Assembly: GCF_018130465.1 (NCBI RefSeq)
Contig: NZ_JAFCKJ010000002.1
Coordinates: 744,001-808,000, forward strand
Source: Bradyrhizobium canariense
GTDB lineage: Bacteria > Pseudomonadota > Alphaproteobacteria > Rhizobiales > Xanthobacteraceae
DNA length: 64,000 nt
Reading direction: 5' to 3'
Below the pieces are notes generated by a model. That model was not told the DNA's origin. It searched no databases and was given only the letters and a program-made list of their open reading frames with translations. Made by a program: the position numbers and the translations under genes. Positions 1 to 8,047 of this stretch are shown here, piece after piece (positions within the stretch are counted from its first letter, which is position 1; each line of letters begins with the position of its first letter).

Positions 1-132
1 GGTCTCGTCGCCGGAATTGGTGATGACGATGGTGTAGGACCAGAAATAGCGGGAGCGGTCGGCCGACGACTGCTCCGGAACAAAGTTCGGCTCGACGGTC
101 ACTTCGATCTGGCGGGTCACGGCGCGGTACAT
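1..132 (-). CDS. apaG: ApaG protein, N-terminal part (runs off the window)
   Basis: The minus-strand reading begins MYRAVTRQIEVTVEP and continues to YFWSYTIVITNSGDET at the window edge. This is the characteristic N-terminus of ApaG, a small fibronectin-III-like beta-sandwich protein whose exact role is unsettled (linked to Co/Mg resistance). Only 44 codons are present. Upstream in-frame ATGs at 141 and 144 are alternative starts; 132 is chosen because it matches the usual family start. It is divergent from the OpgC gene, and the 180 bp between them contain no other gene that I can see. Confidence 0.85.
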   Translation of the reverse strand, partial: MYRAVTRQIEVTVEPNFVPEQSSADRSRYFWSYTIVITNSGDET

Positions 133-313
133 GATTGCCATCATACCGAAATCCGCTCGGGAACCAAACGCCGGAGGCGGTTCTGGCGACATCGTCCCGC
201 CAGAATTCGCAGGGAAGTACACCCGCATGTGATCCGGTCGCTTTGCGGGATGACGGCCGGACCGGTACACTCCTTGCCACGTCGCGATTTGCGGAAGGGT
301 TTTTAGGCCCCCG

Positions 314-1609
314 ATGACCATTGCCGACCAAGTGACGGGATCGACGATCGCGGGAACCGCCAAGCCTGTGCAGGCCAACCCTTTGGAGAGCAAGCCCTTG
401 GAGGCGAAGCCTGCGAAGGCAAAGCGGCGCGTGGCCGCGCCGGCCATTTCGCTGCCCGCCATTGGCGAGCGCGAGCTCAGGCTCGACCTGTTCCGCGGCC
501 TCGCGCTGTGGCTGATCTTCATCGACCACCTGCCGCCGAGCCTTCTGACCTGGTTCACGATCCGCAATTACGGCTTCAGCGACGCCACCGAGATCTTCAT
601 CTTCATCTCCGGCTATACCGCCGCCTTCGTCTACGGTCGGGCGATGCTGGAGTCCGGCGTCGTCGTCGCCACCGCGCGCATCCTGCGGCGCGTCTGGCAG
701 ATCTATGTCGCCCACGTCTTCCTGTTCACGATCTTCCTTGCCGAAATCTCCTACGTCGCGACCAGGTTCGAGAACCCGCTCTACACCGAAGAGATGGGCA
801 TCATGGATTTCCTCAAGCAGCCCGACGTCACGATCGTGCAGGCGCTGCTGCTGCGCTTCCGTCCCGTCAACATGGACGTGCTGCCGCTCTATATCGTGCT
901 GATGCTGGCGCTGCCCCTGATCTTGTGGCTGATGAAATGGCGCCCCGACGTGACGCTCGGCCTCTCGGTCGCGCTCTACGCGGTGACCTGGGAATACGAC
1001 CTCTATCTGTCGGCCTATCCGAACGGCTTCTGGGCGTTCAATCCCTTCGCCTGGCAATTGCTGTTCGTGTTCGGTGCATGGTGTGCGCTCGGGGGTGCGC
1101 GACGCATGTCGCACATTCTGGCTTCGCGGGTGACGATGTGGATCGCGATCGCCTATCTGGTCGCGGCATTCTACGTGACGCTGACCTGGTATGTGCCGCA
1201 GCTCTCCCACTTCATGCCGAAGCGGCTAGAGCAGTGGATGTATCCGATCGACAAGGCCGACCTCGACGTGCTGCGCTTCACGCATTTCCTGGCGCTGGCC
1301 GCGCTCACCGTGCGCGTCCTGCCGCGGGACTGGCCGGGCCTGAAATCGCCCTGGCTGCGGCCGCTGATCCTGTGCGGCTCGCATTCCCTGGAGATATTCT
1401 GCCTCGGCGTCTTCCTCGCCTTCGCCGGCCATTTCATCCTGGCCGAAGTCTCGGGCGGCCCGGTCATGCATGCGCTAATTAGTCTCTCCGGAATCCTGAT
1501 CATGTGGGCCATGGCCTGGGTGATTTCGTGGTACAAGCGGGTGGCTGACAAGAGCGGTTCGAAAACCAAAAGCGCCGTCGGCAGCGCCGATATGGCGGGA
1601 GGGGGCTGA
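314..1609 (+). CDS. OpgC-domain integral membrane acyltransferase
   Basis: A 431-residue polytopic membrane protein. After a basic, Ala/Lys-rich cytoplasmic N-terminus (about 50 residues) comes RELRLDLFRGLALWLIFIDH, the typical start of the OpgC family, followed by about ten hydrophobic segments. OpgC proteins transfer succinyl groups from the cytoplasm to osmoregulated periplasmic glucans, here presumably cyclic beta-glucans (inference). The stop overlaps the start of the next gene (TGATG), so the two are probably translationally coupled. The tail after the last helix is polar and Gly-rich. Family assignment is good; the substrate is inferred. Confidence 0.85.
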   Translation: MTIADQVTGSTIAGTAKPVQANPLESKPLEAKPAKAKRRVAAPAISLPAIGERELRLDLFRGLALWLIFIDHLPPSLLTWFTIRNYGFSDATEIFIFISGYTAAFVYGRAMLESGVVVATARILRRVWQIYVAHVFLFTIFLAEISYVATRFENPLYTEEMGIMDFLKQPDVTIVQALLLRFRPVNMDVLPLYIVLMLALPLILWLMKWRPDVTLGLSVALYAVTWEYDLYLSAYPNGFWAFNPFAWQLLFVFGAWCALGGARRMSHILASRVTMWIAIAYLVAAFYVTLTWYVPQLSHFMPKRLEQWMYPIDKADLDVLRFTHFLALAALTVRVLPRDWPGLKSPWLRPLILCGSHSLEIFCLGVFLAFAGHFILAEVSGGPVMHALISLSGILIMWAMAWVISWYKRVADKSGSKTKSAVGSADMAGGG

Positions 1610-2388
1610 TGAAGGCGAAGGTTTTCCTGAGCCTGATCCTGCTGTGCGGTGGTCTCGCCGCGCCTCCGGCGCGCGCGGGCGATGCTGCGCCTGCTGCTTC
1701 GGCCGCGCCTGCAGCCTGCGAATTGCCGTCCTATCTGCTCACCAGCGAAAGCCAGCTTCCCAAGGTCGCCGATGCCGTCAAGGCCGGCAAGCCGCTCGAA
1801 ATCCTCGTCATCGGCAGCCGTTCGACCACGATTCCAGCCTCCGAGGACGCCTCTTATCCGGCGCGGATGCAGGTCATTCTGAAGGACAAGCTGCCGCCGT
1901 CCGAGCCCGTGCACGTCTCCGTAGAAATACAGAGCAAGAAGACGGCGGAGGAAGCGGCGGCCAGCTTCGTTAAGCTGATGGAAGCAAAAACGCCTACTTT
2001 GGTCATCTGGCAGACCGGGACTGTCGATGCTATCCGAGCCATCGATCCCGACGATTTTCGCGGCGCGGTGACCGAAGGGGTTGTTGCGTTGCAAAAGGCA
2101 GGGGCCGACGTCGTCTTGATGAATTTGCAGTACAGCCCGCGTACCGAAACCATGATCTCGGTGCCGCCATACCTCGACAATATGAGAGTGGTGGCGCAGG
2201 AGCACGATATTCCGCTGTTCGATCGTTTCGCGATCATGCGGCAGTGGAATGACCAGGGGCAGTTCGACCTGTTCAGCCCGTCGCGCGGGCCTGAGCTGGC
2301 GAAACAGGTCCATGATTGCCTTGGCCGGGCGTTGGCACAGTTCGTGATTGACGCAGCCCATCTGGAGCCGGCCCAGCAGCAGAATTGA
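1609..2388 (+). CDS. SGNH/GDSL-like periplasmic protein, catalytic motifs degenerate
   Basis: A 259-residue protein with an N-terminal signal peptide (KVFLSLILLCGGLAAPPARA). The body has an SGNH-hydrolase layout: a block I-like strand ILVIGSRSTT, then LVIWQTGTVD where block III normally sits. The C-terminal D-x-x-H dyad of active SGNH enzymes is not visible (the corresponding stretch reads LFSPSRGPELA). The gene is coupled to the upstream OpgC gene by a TGATG overlap and lies 12 bp before a second, better conserved SGNH gene. It may be a non-catalytic partner of the glucan-modifying operon, or use other residues; both are inference. Confidence 0.75.
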   Translation: MKAKVFLSLILLCGGLAAPPARAGDAAPAASAAPAACELPSYLLTSESQLPKVADAVKAGKPLEILVIGSRSTTIPASEDASYPARMQVILKDKLPPSEPVHVSVEIQSKKTAEEAAASFVKLMEAKTPTLVIWQTGTVDAIRAIDPDDFRGAVTEGVVALQKAGADVVLMNLQYSPRTETMISVPPYLDNMRVVAQEHDIPLFDRFAIMRQWNDQGQFDLFSPSRGPELAKQVHDCLGRALAQFVIDAAHLEPAQQQN

Positions 2389-2400
2389 GGTCTAGCGTTA

Positions 2401-3393
2401 ATGAGTTCTTTCCGCCCTTTTTGCCTGACGACATGGCTGGCTGTGCCCGCAGCAGCAGTGCTGCTGTTGCTGATGCCGGCCTCGCAGTCGCGCGCGCAGG
2501 CGCAGGCCGCGCAGGCAACGCCCGCCCCGCAGCAGTCGGCTAATCCCGCTTCCGCTTCACCGTCCCAGACCACCGTCGCCGCGACGTCCCCCGACCAGCG
2601 CGGCATCACGGCGCGCGCCATCGACAAGGTGAAGCAGGTCGCGAAATCCGCCGGCGACATCTTCAGCCGTGTCCCCTGCCTGTCGCCGAAGGGCGGCTCG
2701 AAGACGATGGGCTCGCTGCCGCATGTCGCGGGCAAGCTCGCCGCCGGCCAGCCCGTCGTCATCGTCGCGTTCGGCTCGTCGTCGACCGCGGGATTCGGCG
2801 CGAGCTCGCCGGAGTTCAACTATCCCAATCGCCTTGCCGCGCAGCTGCGCCGGCACTATCCGACCGCCGACATCACCGTCGTCAATGCCGGCGTCGGCGG
2901 CGAGGATGCGCCCGAGATGATGAAGCGGCTCCAGAAAGAGGTGATCGACGTGCATCCGGATCTGGTGATCTGGCAGGTCGGCACCAATGCCGTGCTGCGC
3001 AATCTCGATCCCGGCGACACCGCGAAGATGGTCGAGGAGGGCATCAGCCGCATCCAGGCCGCCGGCGATGCCGACGTCGTGCTGGTCGATCCGCAATATT
3101 CGCCCGCCGTCAACCAGCGCGCGGATAGCGCCGGCAAGATGGTGAAGCTGCTCGGCAAGGTCGCCGAGCTCCGTCACGTCGGCATCTTCCCGCGCTTCGA
3201 GGTGATGCGCGACTGGCACGAGAAGCAATCGATTCCGGTCGAGAGCTTTGTCATCGCCGACGGCCTGCACATGAACGATTGGGGCTATGCCTGCTTCGCC
3301 CAGCTCCTCGGCGACGACATCATCCGCTCCGTCGGCCAGATCAAGCTCGGCGTCAACGTGCCCGGAGATGTACGCGCGTATCGGCCGATGTAG
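2401..3393 (+). CDS. SGNH/GDSL hydrolase family protein, exported
   Basis: A 330-residue protein with a signal peptide (hydrophobic core VPAAAVLLLLMPASQSRAQA) and an Ala/Gln/Pro-rich linker to about residue 90. The hydrolase domain shows block I GSSSTAGFG, block III VGTNAV and a C-terminal D-x-x-H in IADGLHMND, so the Ser-Asp-His set appears complete. It is the third gene of the opgC-SGNH-SGNH operon. A role as a periplasmic esterase acting on acylated glucan or another acyl sugar fits the context but is inferred. Confidence 0.82.
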   Translation: MSSFRPFCLTTWLAVPAAAVLLLLMPASQSRAQAQAAQATPAPQQSANPASASPSQTTVAATSPDQRGITARAIDKVKQVAKSAGDIFSRVPCLSPKGGSKTMGSLPHVAGKLAAGQPVVIVAFGSSSTAGFGASSPEFNYPNRLAAQLRRHYPTADITVVNAGVGGEDAPEMMKRLQKEVIDVHPDLVIWQVGTNAVLRNLDPGDTAKMVEEGISRIQAAGDADVVLVDPQYSPAVNQRADSAGKMVKLLGKVAELRHVGIFPRFEVMRDWHEKQSIPVESFVIADGLHMNDWGYACFAQLLGDDIIRSVGQIKLGVNVPGDVRAYRPM

Positions 3394-3409
3394 GTGACCT
3401 TTTTCTGGC

Positions 3410-3550
3410 GTCGTCCCGGCGAAGGCCGCGACCCATACCGCGTGATCTATCGATGTTGGGCGGTGTTCGTACCGCGGCGTGATCGCTCCACTGCGAGCCT
3501 TCGCCAAACTTCGGCCTGTGGTTATGGGTCCCGGCCTTCGCCGGGACGAC
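3410..3550. repeat. Intergenic palindromic repeat, family A
   Basis: The left arm (3410-3437, GTCGTCCCGGCGAAGGCC...) is repeated in inverted orientation at 3523-3550 (...GGCCTTCGCCGGGACGAC), with about 85 bp between. It fills the gap between two convergent genes (SGNH hydrolase and metZ). It resembles the dispersed palindromic repeats common between genes in Bradyrhizobium and could act as a transcriptional stop in both directions. Confidence 0.7.
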
Positions 3551-3557
3551 AATAACC

Positions 3558-4754
3558 TCACGCCTTCTCCAGCGCCGCGGTCAGATCCTCGATCAGGTCA
3601 TCCGGATGCTCGAGCCCCGCCGAGAAGCGGATGAAGCCCTCGCTGATGCCGAGCGCGGCGCGGTCCTCCGGCTTGAGGCGCTGATGCGTCGTCGTGGCCG
3701 GATGCGTGACGAGGCTCTTGGCGTCGCCGAGATTGTTCGAGATCTTCGCCAGCTTGAGCTCGTTGAGCACGCGGAACGCACCCTGCTTGCCGCCCTTGAC
3801 CTCGAAGCCGACCAGCGTCGAGCCGCCGCGCATCTGCTTCTTCACCAGCGCGGCCTGCGGATGGTCGGCGCGGCCGGGAAACACCAGCCGCGAAATCTTC
3901 GGATGGCTCGCCAGCACGTCCGCGATGCGCGCCGCCGTGTCGGTCTGCGCGCGCACGCGCACGCCCAGCGTCTCCAGGCCCTTGAGCAGCACCCAGGCGT
4001 TGAACGGCGAGATCGACGGGCCGGTCTGGCGCATGAAATTGTGGATGTGCTCGGCGATGAACGCTTCCGAGGACAGGATGATGCCGCCGAGACAGCGGCC
4101 CTGGCCGTCGATGTGCTTGGTCGCGGAATAGACCACGACGTCGGCGCCGAGCGCGAGCGGGCTCTGCCAGATCGGCGTCGCGAACACGTTGTCGACGACC
4201 AGCCGCGCGCCGCCCTTGTGCGCGATCTCGGCGATCCCGGGAATGTCGAGCACGTCGAGCGTCGGATTGGTCGGGCTCTCCAGGAAGAACGTCTTGGTGT
4301 TCGGCTTCAGCGCGCGTTGCCATTGGTCGAGATCGAGGCCGTCGACCAGCGTCGTCTCGATGCCGTAGCGCGGCAACAGGTCCTGGATGACGTAGAGGCA
4401 CGAGCCGAACAGCGCGCGCGAGGACACGACGTGATCGCCGGTCTTGAGCGGCGCCAGGATCGCGGTCGTCACCGCGGCCATGCCGGTCGCGGCCGAGCGG
4501 GCGGCTTCGGCGCCTTCGAGCTCGATCATGCGGCGCTCGAACATCTGGATGGTCGGGTTGGAGTAGCGCGAATAGATGAAGCCGGGGTCCTCGCCCTTGA
4601 ACCGCGCCTCGCACTCCTCGGCGCTGTTGTAGACGTAGCCCTGGGTCAGGAACAGCGCCTCCGACGTCTCGCCATATTGCGAGCGCAGCGTGCCGGAATG
4701 GACCATGCGGGTTTCGGGACGGTAGTGCGCGGTGGGCGCCGGGGACTTCGACAT
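3558..4754 (-). CDS. metZ: O-succinylhomoserine sulfhydrylase
   Basis: A 398-residue member of the Cys/Met-metabolism PLP enzyme family. It makes homocysteine directly from O-succinylhomoserine and sulfide, for methionine synthesis in the cytoplasm. Visible family features include YSRYSNPT near the N-terminus, the PLP aspartate in LVVDNVFATP, and the Schiff-base lysine in YSATKHIDGQG. The start at 4754 (MSKSPAP) follows an AGGAGGT ribosome-binding site. The SAM-II riboswitch and terminator upstream support a methionine-biosynthetic role. A related O-acetylhomoserine enzyme is possible but less likely. Confidence 0.93.
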   Translation of the reverse strand: MSKSPAPTAHYRPETRMVHSGTLRSQYGETSEALFLTQGYVYNSAEECEARFKGEDPGFIYSRYSNPTIQMFERRMIELEGAEAARSAATGMAAVTTAILAPLKTGDHVVSSRALFGSCLYVIQDLLPRYGIETTLVDGLDLDQWQRALKPNTKTFFLESPTNPTLDVLDIPGIAEIAHKGGARLVVDNVFATPIWQSPLALGADVVVYSATKHIDGQGRCLGGIILSSEAFIAEHIHNFMRQTGPSISPFNAWVLLKGLETLGVRVRAQTDTAARIADVLASHPKISRLVFPGRADHPQAALVKKQMRGGSTLVGFEVKGGKQGAFRVLNELKLAKISNNLGDAKSLVTHPATTTHQRLKPEDRAALGISEGFIRFSAGLEHPDDLIEDLTAALEKA

Positions 4755-4767
4755 AGGACCTCCTGAA

Positions 4768-4822
4768 GTGACCATCGAAAATGGTCACAAAAAAACCGGC
4801 CTGGAATATCTCCACGGGCCGG
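4768..4822 (-). terminator. Attenuator terminator and extra hairpin between SAM-II riboswitch and metZ
   Basis: Read in metZ direction, CCGGCC, a 15-nt loop and GGCCGG are followed by seven T (4789-4822), a classical intrinsic terminator. Its upstream arm (4817-4822) is shared with an alternative longer hairpin spanning 4817-4842 (GGCCGGGGA pairing with TCCCGGCC), so the two are mutually exclusive. A second perfect 8-bp hairpin (4768-4788, GTGACCAT/ATGGTCAC) sits just before the ribosome-binding site. The layout suggests SAM-controlled transcription attenuation. Confidence 0.7.
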
Positions 4823-4841
4823 GATCACAGAGGTCCCCGGC

Positions 4842-4900
4842 CTGTTTAGCGACTTATTTAACGTGGCTGCAAGCCGGCCGGCTCAAATCACCACGGGATA
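4842..4900 (-). promoter_or_regulatory. SAM-II riboswitch controlling metZ
   Basis: The minus-strand leader holds the conserved SAM-II core: CGTGGTGATTTG, then CCGGCTTGCAGCCACG pairing back to it, then TTAAATAAGTCGCTAAA, whose GTCGCTAAA end forms the pseudoknot strand. SAM-II riboswitches are found mainly in alphaproteobacteria ahead of methionine genes, which fits the downstream metZ. S-adenosylmethionine binding is expected to lower expression. Edges are approximate. Confidence 0.85.
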
Positions 4901-4984
4901 AGTCATGCTCATATTCCGCAATGCCCTTTCCGTCAAGACGTCCATCGGATAGCCGTAAAACGCTCATATTTCCCGCATGTCGGG

Positions 4985-6121
4985 ATGTGTTTGATCCCTG
5001 ATGAGGACCCCGGGTTGACGTTCACGGTCGCCGCCGACGCCAATGGTATCCTGCCCGACCGCATGATCGCGGCGATGGCGGAGGGCGGTCTCATCCTGCC
5101 CGCTTACGACTTCGTCGAGAGCCAGATCCAGCCGGCGAGCCTCGATTTGCGCCTCAGCGACATCGCCTATCGCGTCCGCGCCAGCTTCCTGCCCGGTCCC
5201 GGCGCGACAGTCGCCGAGCGCATCGACGAGTTGAAGCTGCACGAGTTCAGCCTCGCCGACGGCGCGGTGCTGGAGACCAACTGCGTCTACATCGTGCCGC
5301 TGCTCGAAAGCCTCGCGCTGCCGCCGGAGATCGTCGCGGCCGCCAACCCGAAAAGCTCGACCGGCCGGCTCGACGTTTTCACCCGCGTGATCGCCGACGG
5401 CACCCGCCGCTTCGACATGATCGGCGCCGGCTATCACGGTCCGCTCTATGCCGAGATCAGCCCGAAGACGTTCCCGGTGCTGGTCAGTGAGGGCTCGCGC
5501 CTGAGCCAGGTGCGCTTCCGCACCGGCGATGCCATCCTCAACATCGACGACCTCGAGGCGCTGCATGCGACCGAGCGTCTGGTCGACGTCGACGATGCCG
5601 ATCTCACCGGCGGCGTCGCGGTATCTGTTGATCTCTCCGGCGAGAGGAGCGGCGGCTTCGTCGGCTACCGCGCCAAGCGCCACACCGGCGTCATCGACGT
5701 CGATCGCCGCGCCGGCTATTCCGTCGAGGACTTCTGGGAGCCGATCTCGGCCCGTCCCGATGGCAGCCTGATCCTCGATCCCGGCGAGTTCTATATCCTG
5801 GCGTCGAAAGAGGCGGTGCAGGTGCCGCCCGACTACGCCGCGGAGATGGTGCCGTTCGATCCGCTGGTCGGCGAGTTCCGCGTGCATTATGCCGGATTCT
5901 TCGATCCCGGCTTCGGCTATGCCGGCGCCGGCGGGCTGGGGTCGCGCGCCGTGCTCGAAGTGCGCTCGCGCGAAGTGCCTTTCATCCTCGAGCACGGCCA
6001 GATCGTCGGCCGCCTCGTCTACGAGAAGATGTTGGCCCGCCCCGACGCCATGTACGGCCAGCGCATCGGCTCCAACTACCAGGCGCAGGGGCTGAAGCTG
6101 TCGAAGCATTTTCGGGTGTAG
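4985..6121 (+). CDS. dcd: 2'-deoxycytidine 5'-triphosphate deaminase, long form
   Basis: A 378-residue protein of the long, two-domain Dcd type seen in alphaproteobacteria (classical Dcd is about 190 residues). It converts dCTP to dUTP for dTTP synthesis. Family features include FVESQIQPASLDLRLSD, NPKSSTGRLDVFTRVI (the S-S-x-G-R nucleotide-binding motif) and, in the second half, GSRAVLEVRSREVPF with a GQIVGRLVYEKM end. The ATG at 4985 is the first in frame. It is divergent from metZ and shares its upstream gap. Confidence 0.9.
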   Translation: MCLIPDEDPGLTFTVAADANGILPDRMIAAMAEGGLILPAYDFVESQIQPASLDLRLSDIAYRVRASFLPGPGATVAERIDELKLHEFSLADGAVLETNCVYIVPLLESLALPPEIVAAANPKSSTGRLDVFTRVIADGTRRFDMIGAGYHGPLYAEISPKTFPVLVSEGSRLSQVRFRTGDAILNIDDLEALHATERLVDVDDADLTGGVAVSVDLSGERSGGFVGYRAKRHTGVIDVDRRAGYSVEDFWEPISARPDGSLILDPGEFYILASKEAVQVPPDYAAEMVPFDPLVGEFRVHYAGFFDPGFGYAGAGGLGSRAVLEVRSREVPFILEHGQIVGRLVYEKMLARPDAMYGQRIGSNYQAQGLKLSKHFRV

Positions 6122-6140
6122 CGATAGCCCCACCCTCCGC

Positions 6141-6245
6141 TGTCATGCCCCGGCTTGACCGGGGCATCCAGTACGCCGCAGCCTATCAGTTCGATAACAT
6201 CCGCCTCTGGAATACTGGATCGCCCGATCAAGTCGGGCGATGACA
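6141..6245. repeat. Intergenic palindromic repeat, family B (copy 1)
   Basis: Begins TGTCATGCCCCGGCTTGACC and ends with a GATCGCCCGATCAAGTCGGGCGATGACA type half. Each half is itself a hairpin (CCCCGGCTTGACCGGGG and CGCCCGATCAAGTCGGGCG). An almost complete copy lies in inverted orientation at 10536-10640. It matches the type of small palindromic repeat scattered between Bradyrhizobium genes. Confidence 0.75.
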
Positions 6246-6296
6246 CCGAATCTGTCAGGATCAGAAGTGAAATCCGGGCTACTCCGAGGTGCCGAG

Positions 6297-6707
6297 ATGA
6301 CCGATCAACCCGAGCTCGATGCAAAAATCCTCGACGACGTCGCGGATGCGCTGATCTATTCGGATCGCTCCGGCACGATCATGCGCTGGAATCGCGCATC
6401 GTCCGCACTGTTCGGCTTCTCCGCGGACGAAGCGCTGGGCCAGAATCTCGACCTGATCATTCCCGAACATCTGCGCGCCGCGCACTGGAAGGGTTTTGAG
6501 GCCGCGCTTGCCAGCGGCGCGACGAAGCTTGCGGGCAAGCCGACACTGACCCGCGCGCTGCACAAGGGCGGACGCAAGCTCTACATCGAGATGACCTTCG
6601 CGCTGGTGCGGGACGCCGGCGGCGCGGTGCAGGGATCGGTGGCCATGGCGCGCGACGTGACCGAGCGCGTCGAGCGCGAGCGCGCCGCCAAGCCCGCGCA
6701 AAATTAA
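6297..6707 (+). CDS. PAS-domain protein
   Basis: A 136-residue protein consisting of essentially one PAS domain: DVADALIYSDRSGTIMRWN, then LFGFSADEALGQNLDLIIPE, ending with VQGSVAMARDVTERVERE. No output domain follows, so it may sense a small ligand or redox state and act through a partner protein. The start at 6297 is preceded by CGAGGTGCCGAG. Family assignment is firm; the partner is unknown. Confidence 0.85.
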   Translation: MTDQPELDAKILDDVADALIYSDRSGTIMRWNRASSALFGFSADEALGQNLDLIIPEHLRAAHWKGFEAALASGATKLAGKPTLTRALHKGGRKLYIEMTFALVRDAGGAVQGSVAMARDVTERVERERAAKPAQN

Positions 6708-6830
6708 GCCCGCGCAAAATTCGTGATGCGGAATTGGCGAGCCGGCGTGCAGGGCGCCCTGCGTGCGGCTCAGCTTGTCTGGCACCGGGTGCAGTGACAC
6801 ACTCGATCAAAACAACGATCGGGAGCGAAT

Positions 6831-7883
6831 ATGGCCGCCGCATCAGACCCCGCACAGGAAGCTCAATGGAAACGCTGGCGCGCGGTTGCCGATCTCTATC
6901 ACGCCTACTTCACCGGCCTGATCCTCACCGTGGTCACGCGTCGCGGCACGGCGGATGCTGCGGAGTTCGTCTTTCGCGTGTTCCGTCGCCAGCAGCAGGA
7001 GCGTTTCCTGCCGGGACTGGAAAAGCTCGGGCTCAGCCATCTGCCGCCCGCCGTGGCGGCCGCGCAATATCACTACCTCTCGAACTGGATCGGCGGCGTG
7101 CACGTCGAATACATGCATGAGAGCGACCGCAAAGCCTGGATCCGCTATCCGCCGCCGCGCTGGATCTGGAAGGGCACTGCGATCTGCGGCGTGCCCGGCG
7201 AGGTCTCCCGCGCGATGCTGCGCGGCTGGCACGCCAACAACGGTGTGGCGCTCGGCGATACCAGATTAGGGTTCGTCTGCACCAAGCAGAGCGTCGACGG
7301 CCAGGACGGGCTCGAAGGCTACTATCACCAATATGACCAACCGCTCGAGCTCGACCAGCGCCTGGTGTTCGCGCGGCATCTCGAAGCGCCGCTGTTCGAT
7401 GCAGCCGCGGCTCCGGCGTTGCCGGTCGCAAGCTGGCCAAAGCCGCGACTGGAAAAAGCCTATCGCAACTACGCGATGGAATATGTCCGCACCGCCGCGC
7501 CCGTGATGGTGCAGCTGTTCGGTCCGGAGGATGCCGGCTATCTCCTGCACCTCACGGGCAAGCTGATCGGGATGCAATATTTCGATGAGGTCGCTGCGGC
7601 GCTATCGATGGGCCGCGGCGGTGCGAGCGAATTCGCGACGTTCCTCAACGCGCTGTTTGTCGCGCAGGACGATGCGGCTGAGACGACGCAATCCGAAGGC
7701 ACGTTCGAAATCCGTCAGCAGAGCTGGAAGCTGATGGACGACGTCGCCGATTGCCACCCCGCTTGCGCCAAGGTGCTGGCGGGGCTGTTCGAAGGGCTCG
7801 CGGCCGGATGCGGGCGGCACATCGGCGTGCACCTGTACCCGACACCGGGCGGCCGTTCGCCGTTGCTCTGGCGCATCGGGTAA
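6831..7883 (+). CDS. Conserved hypothetical protein, 350 residues
   Basis: A soluble protein without signal peptide or transmembrane segments. The N-terminal half is Trp/Tyr/His-rich (YHYLSNWIGG, WIRYPPPRWIWKG), followed by residues that could form an alpha/beta fold with conserved His and Cys. The tail contains a Cys pair region (DCHPACAKVLAG). I do not recognise the family with confidence; a resemblance to small-molecule hydrolase-type proteins is only an impression. It stands alone between the PAS protein and the MATE exporter, in the same direction. Confidence 0.75.
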   Translation: MAAASDPAQEAQWKRWRAVADLYHAYFTGLILTVVTRRGTADAAEFVFRVFRRQQQERFLPGLEKLGLSHLPPAVAAAQYHYLSNWIGGVHVEYMHESDRKAWIRYPPPRWIWKGTAICGVPGEVSRAMLRGWHANNGVALGDTRLGFVCTKQSVDGQDGLEGYYHQYDQPLELDQRLVFARHLEAPLFDAAAAPALPVASWPKPRLEKAYRNYAMEYVRTAAPVMVQLFGPEDAGYLLHLTGKLIGMQYFDEVAAALSMGRGGASEFATFLNALFVAQDDAAETTQSEGTFEIRQQSWKLMDDVADCHPACAKVLAGLFEGLAAGCGRHIGVHLYPTPGGRSPLLWRIG

Positions 7884-8047
7884 TTTCTCCACGAAATGCG
7901 CTGCCGCAGGGCACGCCTGCATCCGGCGCAGGAGGAATCGCTGCGTGTCGTGCTAACAATCCTCTCGTTGCGCCCTGCGCGCGAACCAATTCATTGGCAC
8001 ACCTACGCATTGCTGCGCCGCAAATGGCGCTTTCGCCCGGAGAGGAC

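Noticed and set aside
2557-3561. Long minus-strand frame opposite the second SGNH gene
   Set aside because: A shadow frame of a GC-rich gene: composition is Arg/Asp/His-biased and no family motif appears.
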